The translations under genes were made by a program, and so were the position numbers. DNA of 64,000 bases from Phascolarctos cinereus (taxonomy: Eukaryota > Chordata > Mammalia > Diprotodontia > Phascolarctidae), in the NCBI RefSeq assembly GCF_002099425.1, contig NW_018344001.1, positions 8,141,001-8,205,000 of the forward strand, written 5' to 3'. The notes under the pieces were generated by a model. The model had not been told where the DNA came from. It saw nothing but the letters and a program-made list of their open reading frames with translations, and searched no databases. Shown here piece after piece: positions 10,441 through 21,910 of the stretch (the stretch's first letter is position 1; every line of letters begins with the position of its first letter).

Positions 10441-11689
10441 TATACCTGGTTTAAAAAATGTAATCAATTTCATCAGTTCAAGTGATGCCTAGTTAGACAT
10501 CAATTTGTCTGAAAGAAAATGGGGTTTTTAGATGAACTGTCAGCTCAATATGGATCAGAAGCATAATATGGTTGCCAAAAAACCCCATGGATCTTGGGCT
10601 ACATTAAGAGAGATATAGCTGCCAGGAATTAGGAGCTGATAGTGCTTCTCCACCCCAATCAGGCCCCATCTGGCACCATGTTCACTTCTTGAAGTTACAA
10701 GAAAGAAGCCAGGGTGTAGCCAGAGGAAGGCAATCAGCATGAGGAAGGCCCCTGAGTCCATGCTACAGAAAGAGCAGGTGGAATTGGCGCTCTTTAGCCT
10801 GGAGAAGAGATGACTGGGGAGCGGGAAGAGGAACAGGAGGCCTTCAAGTATCTCAAAGTCCATCCTGAGCAAGTGGGTTTTGACTTCTCTTTGACCTCAG
10901 AGGGCAGAACAAAGAAGAAAGAGGCATGATTTAGTGAGTTCCCCCTCTACTGGAGGTCTTCCAGTAAAGGATGGATAGCCAATTGTTGGGAAGATAGTAG
11001 AGAGGATTCTTTTTCAAGTATGGGTTGTACTAAATGGCTGCTGAGGGCTCTTCTCACTCTATGATTCTATATCATCATCATCATTATTATTATTTTCAGA
11101 CCTGGGAAAATTCCTCTCAAGGCAGATTGGCAACTAAGCTATTATATCTTCTATATAATTATAGAAGCTTTTGTTTTCATTTCTTTTCCCCATTGCTTTA
11201 ATTAAAAAAAAATCTTTAGTAACTAAATAGAAAATATATACAGTACTGCTTTGAGGAATGACCATAAACTGCTTCTTTAGGGACATTCCAATGAAAAATG
11301 ATTCCCCCCCCTTGGCACAGGGAAGAGAATACTGAATGTGATTTACTCAGCATGTGTCTTTTAAGTTTACAGGGTTTTTAAAACTCTAGGAAGGATTTAG
11401 GTATACTGAGCTGCATTGTTCTGCAAACATCTGCAATCTATAGTACAGGATGAAATTTAATAAAGTTTTTTTTAAAGCCTGCTATTGTTGGAACATGGTC
11501 AAAGCATTAGGAACTGTTCACATACGGTACCACTGTAAACAAATTCAAATGACTGGAGTCACTAGTGAGATTTGACAAATGATTTTAAACAAAGATTTTG
11601 CCTAATCTCCTTAATGATTTCAATGGCAAAAGGGAAACTTGCAGTGGATTTATTTTGTTTTTTTATAGAATTTTTTACAGAGACAGAAT

Positions 11690-11940
11690 AGTGTGAGGGA
11701 AAGAATGCTGGTCATGGAGTCAACAGAGACTAGGGTTTAAATTCTACCCCTGACACTTACTTGTTGTGTCCTTTCAAATAAATTCTTTAGCATTCTGGAG
11801 TCTCTGTTTCCTCATCTATAAAATGGGAGTGATAACCTGTGGTAGCTAACTCACAGGGTTACTATGAAGTGCAACTGAGATAATGGATATAAGGTACTTT
11901 ACAAATCCTAAAGCCCTTTATTAATGTCAGGCATCACTAT
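11690..11940 (+). mobile_element. MIR-type SINE with MIR-type tail
   Basis: It contains gacacttacttgttgtgtcc, ctctgtttcctcatctataa and acagggttactatgaagtgc. Confidence 0.75.
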
Positions 11941-12104
11941 AATTTCTGAAGATTGATCCTATAATGCTTAAGATTCTGTTAAGACTTTTGGGATATCGTG
12001 CCTAGAAGTTGTGTGTGGATCCTTATGGACAAAGATGCCGAGATGCAGCACCCAATCTAAATCCCTCCTTTTATTTCTTTCATCAGCTAATAAATGATTT
12101 GGCC

Positions 12105-12460
12105 CTGTAGCTCACTTTGGTAAAGTTGTGATCTGATCGACATGGGAATCCCAGCCGATAGGAGGACCCGGGAACAACTTGCAGAGGATGAGAAGGCATC
12201 CCTCCTGCCTGGAGTCCATCAAAAGACCCACAGGGAGGCCTTCTTCTCAATCTCTCAACATTGCATGGACATCAGCGGAAGAAGCAGCCAGGCACTCCAT
12301 TGCTTCTGCTCCCAGGACTAGCCTACCTCTTCTTCTGATCATACATTCCTCTGGGACCCTAAAGCTCTGCTTCACTTAAATCCAATTCATGCGCATGTCA
12401 AGACATCACCCTTGTGAAGCCATTGGGCCTCTTCAGGAGTGAAGGATGAACAATAATATT
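12105..12460 (+). mobile_element. SINE-like marsupial repeat, family not named
   Basis: The 3' part (gcgcatgtcaagacatcacc, gaagccattgggcctcttca, gagtgaaggatgaacaata) is a recurrent marsupial repeat ending. The upstream boundary is uncertain. Confidence 0.5.
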
Positions 12461-12689
12461 GTTCTAGGACAATGGAACTTGTCATAAGTATAGGGGGAAA
12501 GAGCGTATGAGGCGGTAGTTGGAAGAAAAGTAAGCAGGGTAGAAGGGGTGTCAGGCTAAGTGATAAGGAAATGATAAGAGAGACCAGAAGCATTCTATAG
12601 TGTAGCGTACCGATCTGACATGAAGTATTACAGGAAACAAATGGCAATTTCCGTGTCCACATTTAGAGCCAGAATGGGCAATGGAAACT

Positions 12690-12830
12690 ATCCATTCAAC
12701 TCCCTCATTTTATGTAAGAGGAAACAGAGGCTTAGAGACGGTCAGTGAGATGTCAAAAGTCACACAGGCAACAAAATGCAATGTCACAATCCAATTCCTA
12801 GTCTTCTAAATCCAAAATCCAATCACTCTT
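12690..12830 (-). mobile_element. MIR-type SINE, reversed
   Basis: It contains aagaggaaacagaggcttag and aaaagtcacacaggcaac, the reversed core. Confidence 0.7.
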
Positions 12831-12944
12831 CCCCCCCTGCCCCCTACCCCCATCCAGGTCTCCAATAATACAGTGAATATGTAAATGACAGGATTTAGTA
12901 GGCAAGAAGGAGAATTCTGGTAGCAGTGTTCAATCAGTCATCAA

Positions 12945-13040
12945 GATCCATGAATCCATCATTAGTAGGTGCTTTATTAAGCACCTAGTATGTGCCAGGC
13001 CCTGTGCTAGGCTCTAGGGATACATATTCGAAGAACACAT
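12945..13040 (-). mobile_element. LINE-2 3' end, reversed
   Basis: The string gctttattaagcacctagta, then tgtgccaggccctgtgctag, is the reversed LINE-2 terminus. It lies about 0.2 kb downstream (in transcript sense) of the 13.2-kb exon. Confidence 0.85.
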
Positions 13041-13217
13041 AAGGTGGCAACGTTATGGAAGAGTAATCACAAGATGGGAGAGGATTTTCTTGGTAAAGAA
13101 CTTGCTTGGTTTTCTTTTATTTCACAAGTAGCCAGATGAGCACATTCCTGGCTCAGCTCTAAAAAGTGGCTCAGAGCCTTCATCTAAAGAGGGAAAAATC
13201 TGGAAAACCTCCCATAC

Positions 13218-13367
13218 CGTTGATGAGGGCGTAGGTGAGGATCATCACTGAGTTGTTAAGAAGGCTATTCTCCTCGTTGATGACACAGAGTGTTGCCTTT
13301 TTGTCTTCTTCTGAGGACTCCTTTGATGTAATCCCTGCTGACAGGTAAATGATGACCATGTCTGTAT
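13218..13367 (-). CDS. CACHD1: CACHD1 coding exon (about residues 336-386), VWA domain with MIDAS loop 3
   Basis: This 150-bp exon finishes an Asn codon and encodes TDMVIIYLSAGITSKESSEE, then DKKATLCVINEENSLLNNSV and MILTYALIN, ending with one base of an Asp codon. MVIIYLSAG is the VWA strand that normally ends LTDG; the metal-site Asp is Ala here. NNS is a possible glycosylation sequon. TLCVIN carries a Cys where I recall Arg in human, which would be a one-base change at a CpG. The acceptor is ...tttgttcag and the donor is GTATGG. Its length is a multiple of three but its phases (start after 1, end after 1) show that skipping would be in frame. Confidence 0.97.
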
Positions 13368-13429
13368 CTGAACAAAGAAACACAAATCAGATGTTACATT
13401 TCCATTCATTCTGGAGCCTGCCATTCAAA

Positions 13430-13640
13430 CTTCCTTCTGATTGAGAACTGGATTTGGAGTCAGGAAGGGTTAGGTTCAAATCCTGTACCAACCACACACT
13501 CCCTGTGTGACCTTGGGTAAGTCACCTTACCTCCACTTGCCTTAGTTGCCTCATCTACAAAATGAGGGGGTTGAATTCAGTGGCCTATGAACTCCTTTCC
13601 AGCTCAAGATTAGTAATATTACAAGCTATTATCCTATCAT
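13430..13640 (+). mobile_element. MIR-type SINE
   Basis: It contains ttggagtcaggaagggttag, ccctgtgtgaccttgggtaa and an ending with actcctttccagctcaagat. Confidence 0.85.
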
Positions 13641-13654
13641 CTATTGTCTCCATT

Positions 13655-14115
13655 CTTACACAATCATAGTATTTATGAGAGTTGGAAAGGACCTCATTGG
13701 CCATCTAGTTCAACCATAAAGGAATCCCCACTACACATATCTGGTGAATAGTCATCCATCTTCTGCTTGAAGACCTCCAAGAAACCCACCACTTGATAAG
13801 GCAGGCCATTTACTGTTAGACAGATCCAATTATTTGGATGTTTTCTCTGATGCCAAGCCTAAATCTCCCTCTCCTCGGTTCTTCCCTCTAGAGGCCAAAC
13901 CAAAAAGTTCTAATCCTGTTTCCATTAGATAGCTCTTTAAATATGTGAAGAGCCTTCACTTCCTCTCTCCCCGAGTCTTCCTTTTTCCAAAATAAACATT
14001 CCCCATTCCTTTAGTGATCCTCATGGAACTTTCTTATCTGTTGACTCCATATTCCTTTTAGTTGTAATGGTCTTCACACCCGACAATATTTCATTTATTG
14101 TGGATCTTCAGGGAA
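13655..14115 (-). mobile_element. L3/CR1 3' end, reversed
   Basis: Reversed, it has the sequence around gaagacctccaagaaaccca, ttactgttagacagatccaa, and tctaatcctgtttccattag, which matches the 3' third of L3/CR1 as seen in the plus-strand copy at 10.7-11.1 kb. Confidence 0.75.
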
Positions 14116-15104
14116 CACTTTTAAAAAGGGAATTTTCCAGTTAACCAAAGCTGACTTTTGGGGCACACTGCTTCACTACATTTAGACTATTTTTAATAAA
14201 GTCTTTCTAAAATGCATCCCATGCTTCCCTGCCTTCTTCAACAGGTTTCAATGTAGTTTGAAATTTTCTCAGCGACTTTGGGTCATTAAAATTACTGGTT
14301 AAATGAAGAAGATACATTTAGATGAAAAAGTAGCCAAAAAACCCTCCCCCACCACCAGATTCCAGATTGATCTAAAGAGAAACTTTCTAATATTGAGACC
14401 TCTCCCAAGTGGAATGATACATACAACCTAGGAGGCAGTGAGTTCTCTTTCCCAAGAGGTATGCAGGCAAACGTTGGATGTTGACATGGCGGGGTGGGGG
14501 GTGGGGGTCTCACTGGGACTTTTGTCCAGGTCCAGGCTGCACTGGTTGGTCTTTGAGGGTCCTTCCCACTCTGACATGCTGCGATCATTACAATGATCAG
14601 TTAACGTGCTGTTTCAGACAGGACCATTGAAATAAGGCTAAGGCTCCACTGAATGCTTCCAGATCAATGTCAAACTGTTGTGCTTTGATTGCTTAATGGG
14701 TGATAGAATGTGCTCTATTGTTAATAGTTCTCTTTATTCCTTCACGAACAGGCTGCCAACCATCACAGGCAACAGGGTGGAGTCAAGAGAACTCTGGTTT
14801 TCAAGTCTAAAGACCCGACTTTGATACACAGCTCCAGTGCTAGCTAGTTCTGTGATTCGGGTCAAGCCACTCAGTCCTTCTGTGCCTCAGTTTTCTCCTG
14901 CATGGACTTCTCCGTTATGGCCAGGAACCTCATCATCCTGCAAGATGGCTTAAGCCTTGGCACCCCCACCTCCTCAGAACCCTCCCGCCCCTGAGGCTCT
15001 CCCTTTGATTGGAGAGGCTGGGGATGGAGAGCTCTTCCTTGAACCCCTCATTTAAGGAGGGCACTGAGGCCAGCCATCTCTTCATTGCCCACCCGACTGC
15101 ACTC

Positions 15105-15292
15105 TTCTGGACTTGACCATCAGGCTTCCATGCTGGGGACCTCTCCCTCCACCTTTCAGCTCCTTCTATGTGTCATCTTTATCATTAGATAATAAGTTCC
15201 TCGAGCGGAAGGGCCTGTCTTTCTTTTCTATTCCTAGCACTTAACGCAGAAGTAGGAGCTTAATAAAAGTTTATCGACTGCCTGACCTCCCT
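15105..15292 (+). mobile_element. LINE-2 3' end
   Basis: It contains taataagttcctcgagcgga and ends with taataaaagtttatcgactg, the LINE-2 terminus. Confidence 0.75.
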
Positions 15293-15824
15293 GTTCCTCA
15301 GCTTCTTCCTAGAAGTAACCCTCTTTGTGCTCTAGCTTCTTTGCCAAGTATGACCAAACAAGTTGAGATTGTGTGTGCTTCCTGCCCACCCACGAGCTCA
15401 CTTTCTCATGTTCGTTTGCCTGTCACTGAAGCAGTTCAGGCCTTCATTTCTCCTGCAAAGCTTACCCTCACCACAAAGCTCAAGAATCCCCTGGGATGAC
15501 TCTCATTCTGTAAATTCCACTTTTTTGAACTCACCTGCTTTTGTTTTGTTCAAAGCCTACTCAATTATTGGTTTCAATTGATTTCTATTGTTGTGAAGAT
15601 ATTTTGATGAGGGACAACCTATCACTTGACATGTCCAATCTCCTTTGACCTTCACAGGAAGGATGAGGCAGGTGAGGCTTACCTGTCCATGGTCACAGAG
15701 CTATTGAGGATATAGGGTGAGATTTGCACCCAGGTCTTTTTAAATAAATTCAATACTCCATCCATTAAGACATGTGGTCACTTTGTCAAATTTGGTGCAA
15801 GGAGATCCTTGAACACAAAAGGTT

Positions 15825-15970
15825 TCTTTCTTTTTTGGCTAGGAAATGGGGTAAAGTGACTTGCGTAGGGTCACACAGTTAGTAAGTGTTATGTGACTGA
15901 GGCCGGATTTGAACTCCGATACTCCTGAATTCAGGGCCGGTGCTCTATCTACTTCACCACCTAGCTGCCC
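15825..15970 (-). mobile_element. Marsupial SINE, short-tail type, reversed
   Basis: It contains gtagggtcacacagttagta, gccggatttgaactc and ends in cttcaccacctagctgccc, the reversed head. Confidence 0.9.
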
Positions 15971-16139
15971 AACACAAAAGGTTTCTACCTTTTCCTTCCT
16001 CCTGAAATTTTCTGGCTGAGGAAGAGTTAAAACAAATCCTAAAACGTGATTAATCCCCTCGCACACACCGGCTTTGACCCCAGGGAAATTGCATGAAACC
16101 TTTTTGTAGCAAGAGAATCTTTACCATCTCTTGGTGATT

Positions 16140-16330
16140 AACAGGTTCATCCTTCCAGAGCTAGAAGGGACCTTAAAGCCCAAACTTTGTTTTAGAGATG
16201 GGGAAACTGAGGCTCACAGAAAGGGAGTGACTTGTCCAAGGTCTCGTAGGCTGTAATAGAAATCTGAACCTGGATTCAAATCCAAGACTTCTGCCTCCCA
16301 ATCCAGTGTTCTCGCTGTCCCTGTCTCTAT
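16140..16330 (-). mobile_element. MIR-type SINE, reversed
   Basis: It contains agatggggaaactgaggctc, tgacttgtccaaggtctc and attcaaatccaagacttctg. Confidence 0.8.
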
Positions 16331-16851
16331 GGAGAACCAGTCCCCCAGGCTTCGGGAAAGGCATCTCCCTATCCAACAGGATGGGTTGTCGCCACATTCC
16401 AACCTGATTGAATAAGCCCCGCCAAGGTGCCAATATGGGAACCTCAGGGTGGCAGAGAATGCTTTAGGCTGGCACTATGGTGAGCCCATGAGCTAAGCAG
16501 GAGAAAAGGCCCCAGGGGGGAGATGGGCATCCCCTCGGGGCACAGCCCCTCATCTAGGCCTGTTAATGGCACCACAGACGCCGACATCAGGGTGAAGGCC
16601 TCAGGCTCCTCCTGCCAGCTGAGGCCTCATCAGGGTTTCTCAGTGATGGGGAAAAGCCTCCAGGGAGCTGATCCTCTCCCCTCCCCCTCTTCCCCCTCTT
16701 CCTCACCCCCCCCCCACAGCCAGACTCATGCACCAAGCTGAAACAAAACCAGAGATCTGGTCACCAGACAAGCACGTGTTTTTTTTTCCAGGGCATTTCC
16801 CAGATTCAGAGAGGAAGGAGCACGTCTGCTCTGCAACCACCGACTATGAGC

Positions 16852-17050
16852 CAGCTGGGTGGCACAGTGGGCAGCGCTCTGGGCCAGGCTCTAATCCCGC
16901 CTTAGACACTCACCAGCGACTCTGAGCCTCAGTTTCCTCATCTGTAAAATCAGGATGATAACGGCACCCAACTGCCAGGATTGTTGCGAGGATCGAAGGA
17001 GATAATGTTTGTAAAGTGCTTAAAGCATTACATGATACTTTATACATAGA
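16852..17050 (+). mobile_element. Marsupial CORE-SINE with MIR-type tail
   Basis: It contains cagctgggtggcacagtggg, gagcctcagtttcctcatct and attgttgcgaggatcgaag. Confidence 0.88.
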
Positions 17051-17199
17051 TAGATTATATGATACTACGACTCCCTGAATCCTTGGATAGCACTGTAGCA
17101 ATCAGGGAAAACACTGAGCTTCTCCAGAAGGCCTTGAGCAGTCCCTTAACCGCTGGGGTCATCCCCTAGCTCTGAGGCCATCCTTTTTGAGATTACCTC

Positions 17200-17352
17200 C
17201 TGTCACCTCTAGATGTATTGCGATGGCACAGAGCTAGTCATGTTGCCCCCTTCGTTAGAAGGTAGGCCTCTTGAGGGCAGGCACCGTTTGTGCTTTTCTT
17301 TATTATCTCTAACATGTATGAAGTAGCTCATAAGTGCTTGTCGACTGACTGA
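17200..17352 (+). mobile_element. LINE-2 3' end
   Basis: It contains ggcctcttgagggcaggcac and ends in aagtgcttgtcgactgactg. Confidence 0.8.
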
Positions 17353-17465
17353 CAGATCGAAGACCAGGCAAGCTCAGGAACACTTGTTTGTGGACTTCCT
17401 AGGGCAGTTTCCTTCCTGGTTCCTCAGGCATAGGACTAGACAAAATAAGGCCCATGCTAAGAGAT

Positions 17466-17580
17466 GGCAGAGGCAGAGACAGAGAGATAGATAAAGAATG
17501 ACAGAGACAGAAAGAGGTAGAGAGAGGCAGAGACAATGAGAGACACAGAGAGACAAAGAAAGAGAGAAGAGAGAGGATGA
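17466..17580. repeat. Purine-rich GA/GACA tract
   Basis: It is an almost pure purine run with aca interruptions (cagagacagagagatagata and similar). The purine strand is plus, so the CACHD1 transcript is pyrimidine-rich here. Confidence 0.9.
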
Positions 17581-17686
17581 GTGATCTAGAACTTGAAAGA
17601 ATCTCAAAAAGATCCACGGCTTTAGAACCCCAGCCTTTTCAGTCGACCCTGCTTTCATATGGTTGGGATGTACCTCCTTAGCCTAG

Positions 17687-17930
17687 ATTGGGCAGCAAGA
17701 TGGTGCAGGGAGTGCCAGGCCTGGAGTCAAGAAGACTCATCGTCATGAGTTCAAATCCAGCCTCAGACACTTACTAGCTGGGTGACCCTGGGCAAGTCAC
17801 TTCACCCTGTTTGCCTCAGTTTCCTCATCTGTAAAATGAGCTGGAGAAGGAAACGGCAAACCACTCCAGTATCTCTGCCAAGAAAACCCTAACTGAGTCA
17901 CAAAGAGTTGGACGCAACTGAAACGGCTGG
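17687..17930 (+). mobile_element. Marsupial SINE, long-tail type, near full length
   Basis: It runs from gggcagcaagatggtgcagg through gctgggtgaccctgggcaag to the tail gagttggacgcaactgaaac, with a CCA-rich end. Confidence 0.93.
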
Positions 17931-18109
17931 ACAGCCACCACCACCACTGAGGAGGATGTAGAGAGAAGAAGGAAGAGGAATCAGATGGAGAGTAGGCGCT
18001 ATTCAGTCCAAGTCCATCTACTGAGCCTAATGAGTAAGACCGGCGTACGGGGTACTGGTGATCCTCTATCCAAACAAACGCAGTGAAAGGGAACCTATTG
18101 CCACCAGAT

Positions 18110-19085
18110 GCAGTCCATCACATCCTGGCGCCGTTCTAGTTCTGAGTAAGTCCACTGGACATCTGGAACTGGATGTCTTGTAGATAACATAAATTCAATA
18201 TGTTCAAAATGAGCTCATTCTCTTTGCCTCTAACCCCACCCCCATCCCAGCCTTTCCTATTACTGTGGAGGGCACCACCCTCCCTGTCTGCCAGCCTCCC
18301 AAGCTAGGTGGCATCCTGGACTCCTCACTACCGCTCATCCAAGGTGGTGCCAAGGCCTGTCCATTTCACCTTTGTGACCTCTCTCTGCTACATCCCTGCT
18401 CTCCTCTGACACTGCCACCACTCTGACAGAAGCTTTCACATCTGGGCTATTGCAATAGCTGCCTGGCTGGCCTCCTTTCTCTCTCCTCTCAGCCCTCAGG
18501 GTGATCTTCCACCAGCACAGTCTGACCCCGTCTTCAGTTTATTTAATTGATAAACTCCAGGGACTCCCTATCCCCTCCAGGATCAAACATAAAATCCCCT
18601 GGTGTTCAAAGGTCTTTAAAACCCACCTCCTCCATCCCTCCTCCCTGATTCTATAGTGCAGAGACACTGGGGTCCTTGCTGTTCCTCAAAGAAAACATCC
18701 CATCTCCTCGCCACAGGCATTGTCCTGGCTATTCCCCATACCTGGAAGGCACTCTCTTCTTTTCTCCATCTCCTGGCTTCCTTCAAGTCCCAGCTAGAAT
18801 CCCCCCTCCTCCAGGAAGCCTTTCCTCTTTCTCCTCAGTTCTGGGGTCTTCCCTCTGTTGGCGACCACCATTTTTATTCTCTAGACTTCTTGTTTGAAAG
18901 TAGCTGTTTCTATGGAGCTGTACATCAGCTTCATGAGAGCAGGGACCTTCTTTGACCTGTCTTTGTATCCCCAGTGCTTAGCACAGTTCCCGGGCACATA
19001 GTAGGCACTTAGTAAATGCCTGGCACATAGTAGGTACTTAGTAAATGACTGGCACATAGTAGGCACTTAGTGCTTAGTGACTGAC
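18110..19085 (+). mobile_element. LINE-2, 3' kilobase
   Basis: The start matches the end of the LINE-2 ORF2 coding region (a frame through ttcaatatgttcaaaatgag). The 3' end has ctttgtatccccagtgctta and gcacatagtaggcacttagt. The terminal phrase is repeated three times at 18990-19075. Confidence 0.88.
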
Positions 19086-19266
19086 CTTCCTGTACTTCTC
19101 ACTCATTTTAGTCCTATTCGCCAGCTGGGCTAAAGCAGATTATCAATTCTAACTCTTGGGAAACTCTTCAGATACTTGAGAATACAGATCACGTTCTTCC
19201 TTGGCCTTCCCCAGCTTCATCAGCTGACTCTTCTTGGACACAGTTTTGAGCTACCTCCTTCCCCCA

Positions 19267-19360
19267 GATGGGGCAGCGAACTGGTGCAGGGAAGAGTGCC
19301 AGGCCTGGAGTCAGGAAGAGGAGTCTTCCTGAGTTCAAATCTTGCCTCAGACACAGGAGA
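19267..19360 (+). mobile_element. Marsupial SINE, truncated
   Basis: Only the head and first part of the core are present, from gatggggcagcgaactggtg to aatcttgcctcagacacagg. Confidence 0.8.
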
Positions 19361-19494
19361 AAAGCAAGGCAGCCTCCAATAACATATAAACATAGATCCA
19401 GACTCTCATATGAACTCTGCCACTATGCCACTGTGTGACTTTGGGACAAGTTACGCTTCTCTGGGCCTCAGCTCATCAGGACGTAATCTTCTTC

Positions 19495-19590
19495 CAGTAG
19501 AATACAAGCTTCTTGAAGGCTTGGATTGTCTTATCTTTGTATGTCTTAGCACAATGCCTTGAATAAAGCAGGTACTTAATAAATTCTTAA
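19495..19590 (+). mobile_element. LINE-2 3' end leading into a GGAA tract
   Basis: It contains acaagcttcttgaaggcttg and ggtacttaataaattcttaa; the purine tract follows immediately. Confidence 0.7.
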
Positions 19591-19862
19591 AGAAGGAAGG
19601 AAAGGAGGGAGGTAAGAAAGAAAAAAGGGAGGGAGGGAGGGAAGGAAAGAAGGGAAGAAAGGAGGAAGGGAGGGAGGAAAGAAGGGAGGGAGGAAGGAAG
19701 GAAGAAAGGAGGAAGGGAGTGAGGAAGGAGGGAGGAAGGGAAGGAAGGAAGAAAAGAAGGGATAGAGGGAGGTAGGAAAGAAGGGGAAAAAGGAGGGAAG
19801 GAAGAAGGAGGGAAAGAAGGAAGAAAAGAAGGGAAGCAGGGAGTAAGGAAGGAAGAAAGGGA
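19590..19862. repeat. Polypurine GGAA/GGGA tract, 273 bp
   Basis: It consists of aagg, gagg and gaaa units with only three or four pyrimidines. The purine strand is plus. Confidence 0.95.
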
Positions 19863-19904
19863 GACCATGCCAATACTAGAATGCTGACCCTGGAGCCAGG
19901 TGGA

Positions 19905-20055
19905 GCCTTGGAGCCATCTCATCCAATCTCCTTATTGTTCAGATTAGGGAGCTCAGGCCCAAGGAGGCTTGATGACTTGCCCAAGGCCTCGATAGAAGTA
20001 AGCATTGTGGGCAGGATTTGGACTCAGGTCCTCTGACTCTGGAACCAGGGCTCTG
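19905..20055 (-). mobile_element. MIR-type SINE, reversed
   Basis: It contains ttgatgacttgcccaaggcc and atttggactcaggtcctctg. Confidence 0.75.
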
Positions 20056-20781
20056 ATTTTGTCCTTTCCACATCCTAGATGAAGCCTGAGCCGAGCCCCA
20101 GCCCTGGTGCTCTCAGCACAATGAAAGGTGAGGCGCTCCAGGTGGCTTCCCCCCGTTTGTCCCAATAGGAGGATCACGTATTTCTCACAACATCCCCTCC
20201 GATGCCCCCCTCCTTTTGTTAAAGAAACCATCCAAATAGGTTCTCCAAAAATAACAGCCCTCTGTATTTCTGGCATGTTGGTGTGCCCTCCCATGTTCTC
20301 CATATCCCTTCCTTGAGTCAGCCCACACAGCTGAATCCCAGCTGGTCTCTACTAAGTGAAAATTCAACGCATGCACCTTTGTGTATTTATAGTCTCACAT
20401 TCATGCCTGTGACTGCTGGAGACAGGAATGAAAGATCAGATTGAGGGGCTCGCTAATCTCTCTGGGTGCATGCGTGACTCCAGGACCAGGCCAAGAGCTT
20501 CCAGGCTCACAATCAGCATTAGAAGATTTGGCTGAGACCCTGGCAAGTGATGCAGGCCTACTGCATCTCACGCCCATCACAATGTGTCTGAGTCAGGGTG
20601 ATGGGGTGCAGATCCTGCAGCAAATGTGGAAAACCAGGGAGGGGGCTGCCTGCCCTGCTGGGGCAGGCATTCCCTGGGAACGGATGTCAAGGCCGGGCCC
20701 TCAACTTCTCTCCCGAGGGATCTCATTTTTACAGACTCTCCCGTAGACTCCGAGGGTGTGTCCGGCTACTTGATGACTTAC

Positions 20782-20998
20782 TGGCGTGGAGACGAGTGCC
20801 ATTGGTGGTGCTCCGGATCAGCTGGAAGGCCTTCTGGAAGCCCACGGCATGCTGGGTCGGGCTGTCGGATGACTTGATGTTGCTGACGAAGGTAGACATC
20901 TTTCTTTTCGTCTCGCTGGTGGCCGGAGACAGGAACGTCTTGTAGCACTGATCGAGGGAGCAGGTCCTCACAGTGTCCGCCACAGTTAGCACAGAGAT
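20782..20998 (-). CDS. CACHD1: CACHD1 coding exon (about residues 264-336), VWA domain middle with MIDAS loop 2
   Basis: This 217-bp exon encodes ISVLTVADTVRTCSLDQCYK, then TFLSPATSETKRKMSTFVSN, IKSSDSPTQHAVGFQKAFQL and IRSTTNGTRLHA, with one base of an Asn codon. ISVLTVAD is a core VWA strand. SDSPTQHAVGFQKAF occupies the second metal-site loop, where the Thr (about 311) matches the canonical Thr position. The two Cys in TCSLDQC may pair. NGT is a possible glycosylation sequon; in human, as I recall, the corresponding stretch is NNNT, so the sequon is kept by a different residue. The acceptor is ...ccccccaag and the donor is the strong GTAAGT. Confidence 0.97.
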
Positions 20999-21910
20999 CT
21001 TGGGGGGAAAGAAGCAAGTCAAATGTGGAATTACCTCACCATTTATATAAAATTCTGCACATGCCAGAACTCATGGCATGACAAAGCCCATAGAGACATT
21101 TTTGCAAATCTTTAAAAAAATTTTTTAAAATTTTTGCAAATCTTAAAAACTCACAACTAGGGATACAGAAATGCTGAGGGCACCGATCTGTTAGACTGGA
21201 AATGGATTGTGAGCACTGGTAAGGGATGGGGGATGGAGCTTTGGCCTCTGTTCCCAGGAGAAGTCAGTGGTATAGAGGTCATAAACACAAAAACATAGCC
21301 TACACAACTCAGAGAAAACCAGCCAGTGTGTCATGTAAAGCAAAATCGACGAGGTCTGTGTTGGGACATTGTTCTGTCATTTGGAAAAGGAAACAGAGCC
21401 TGAAGTGGGAAAGCCAAATTGATGTAATATTAGGTTTTGGCAGGTAGTAGATCATGGTGTGCTCTGGGTGAGCATATCTGTGTTATGGTGGAGGTTGGAA
21501 AAACTCAACCCCTGCTCCCCCCATCACATTAATCTTGGAGCAAAGGTGCAAATGGCCAGAGGAATCACACACAGACACACACACACAGACACACACACAC
21601 ACACACACACACCCCTTCATTAACTCCTAATACTGACATACATGACCAACAAGATGAAGCAGTCAGTATTTCACGTGGGAGAGCAAGCATGAGACATGGG
21701 CAGGGTGTTAAACACAAGGCTGCACCCACAAACCAGATCCTGCCAGGGTTTAAGAGCCAATCCTCAAAGAGTTGGAAAATATCTTTTTCCATGGGCTGCT
21801 CCAAAGATGGAGTAAAATAATTACAAACCCATCTGAAAACTTCCAAGGGTCAGAATGTACCTTGGATGGACCCCCAGAACCCTGTGGACATGGATGGAGA
21901 GGATTATCAC
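20999..21910 (-). other. CACHD1: CACHD1 intron, 0.9 kb
   Basis: It is mostly unique-looking sequence with a CA dinucleotide repeat at 21566-21613. No SINE or LINE is recognised. Confidence 0.85.
21566..21613. repeat. CA dinucleotide repeat
   Basis: It is an (AC)n run with a few aga interruptions, about 300 bases downstream of the 22-kb exon in transcript sense. Confidence 0.97.

Larger units (their letters stand above)
9195..11075 (+). mobile_element. L3/CR1-type LINE, interrupted by younger insertions
   Basis: Part of the reverse transcriptase region is visible at 9195-9330 (ttctagaatgcattattaaa, gagatggttggtgaatgt) and again from about 9985 (tggagtaccacagggattgg). The 3' end at 10920-11075 has the typical ...ctggaggtcttccag... 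and ttctcactctatgattctat finish. A reversed MIR and an L1 tail lie between the parts, and TA-rich sequence is inserted near 10.4 kb. Confidence 0.8.
5440..13217 (-). other. CACHD1: CACHD1 intron, 7.8 kb
   Basis: It contains a SINE nested in a MIR (5676-6065), an unnamed repeat copy (6055-6245), a 0.9-kb trinucleotide array (6870-7788), a minus-strand L1 3' end, an L3/CR1 copy (9195-11075) broken up by later insertions, a SINE-like repeat (12105-12460), and MIR copies at 6530-6690, 8010-8180, 11690-11940 and 12690-12830. Bases 8200-8820, 11080-11680 and 13041-13217 show nothing I can name. Confidence 0.85.
13368..20781 (-). other. CACHD1: CACHD1 intron, 7.4 kb
   Basis: It contains MIR/SINE copies (13430-13640, 14790-14905, 15825-15970, 16140-16330, 16852-17050, 17687-17930, 19267-19360, 19905-20055), a reversed L3/CR1 end (13655-14115), LINE-2 pieces (15105-15292, 17200-17352, 18110-19085, 19495-19590), and two purine-rich tracts. 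Bases 14120-14780, 15300-15820, 16335-16850 and 20060-20780 look unique or unrecognised. Confidence 0.85.
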
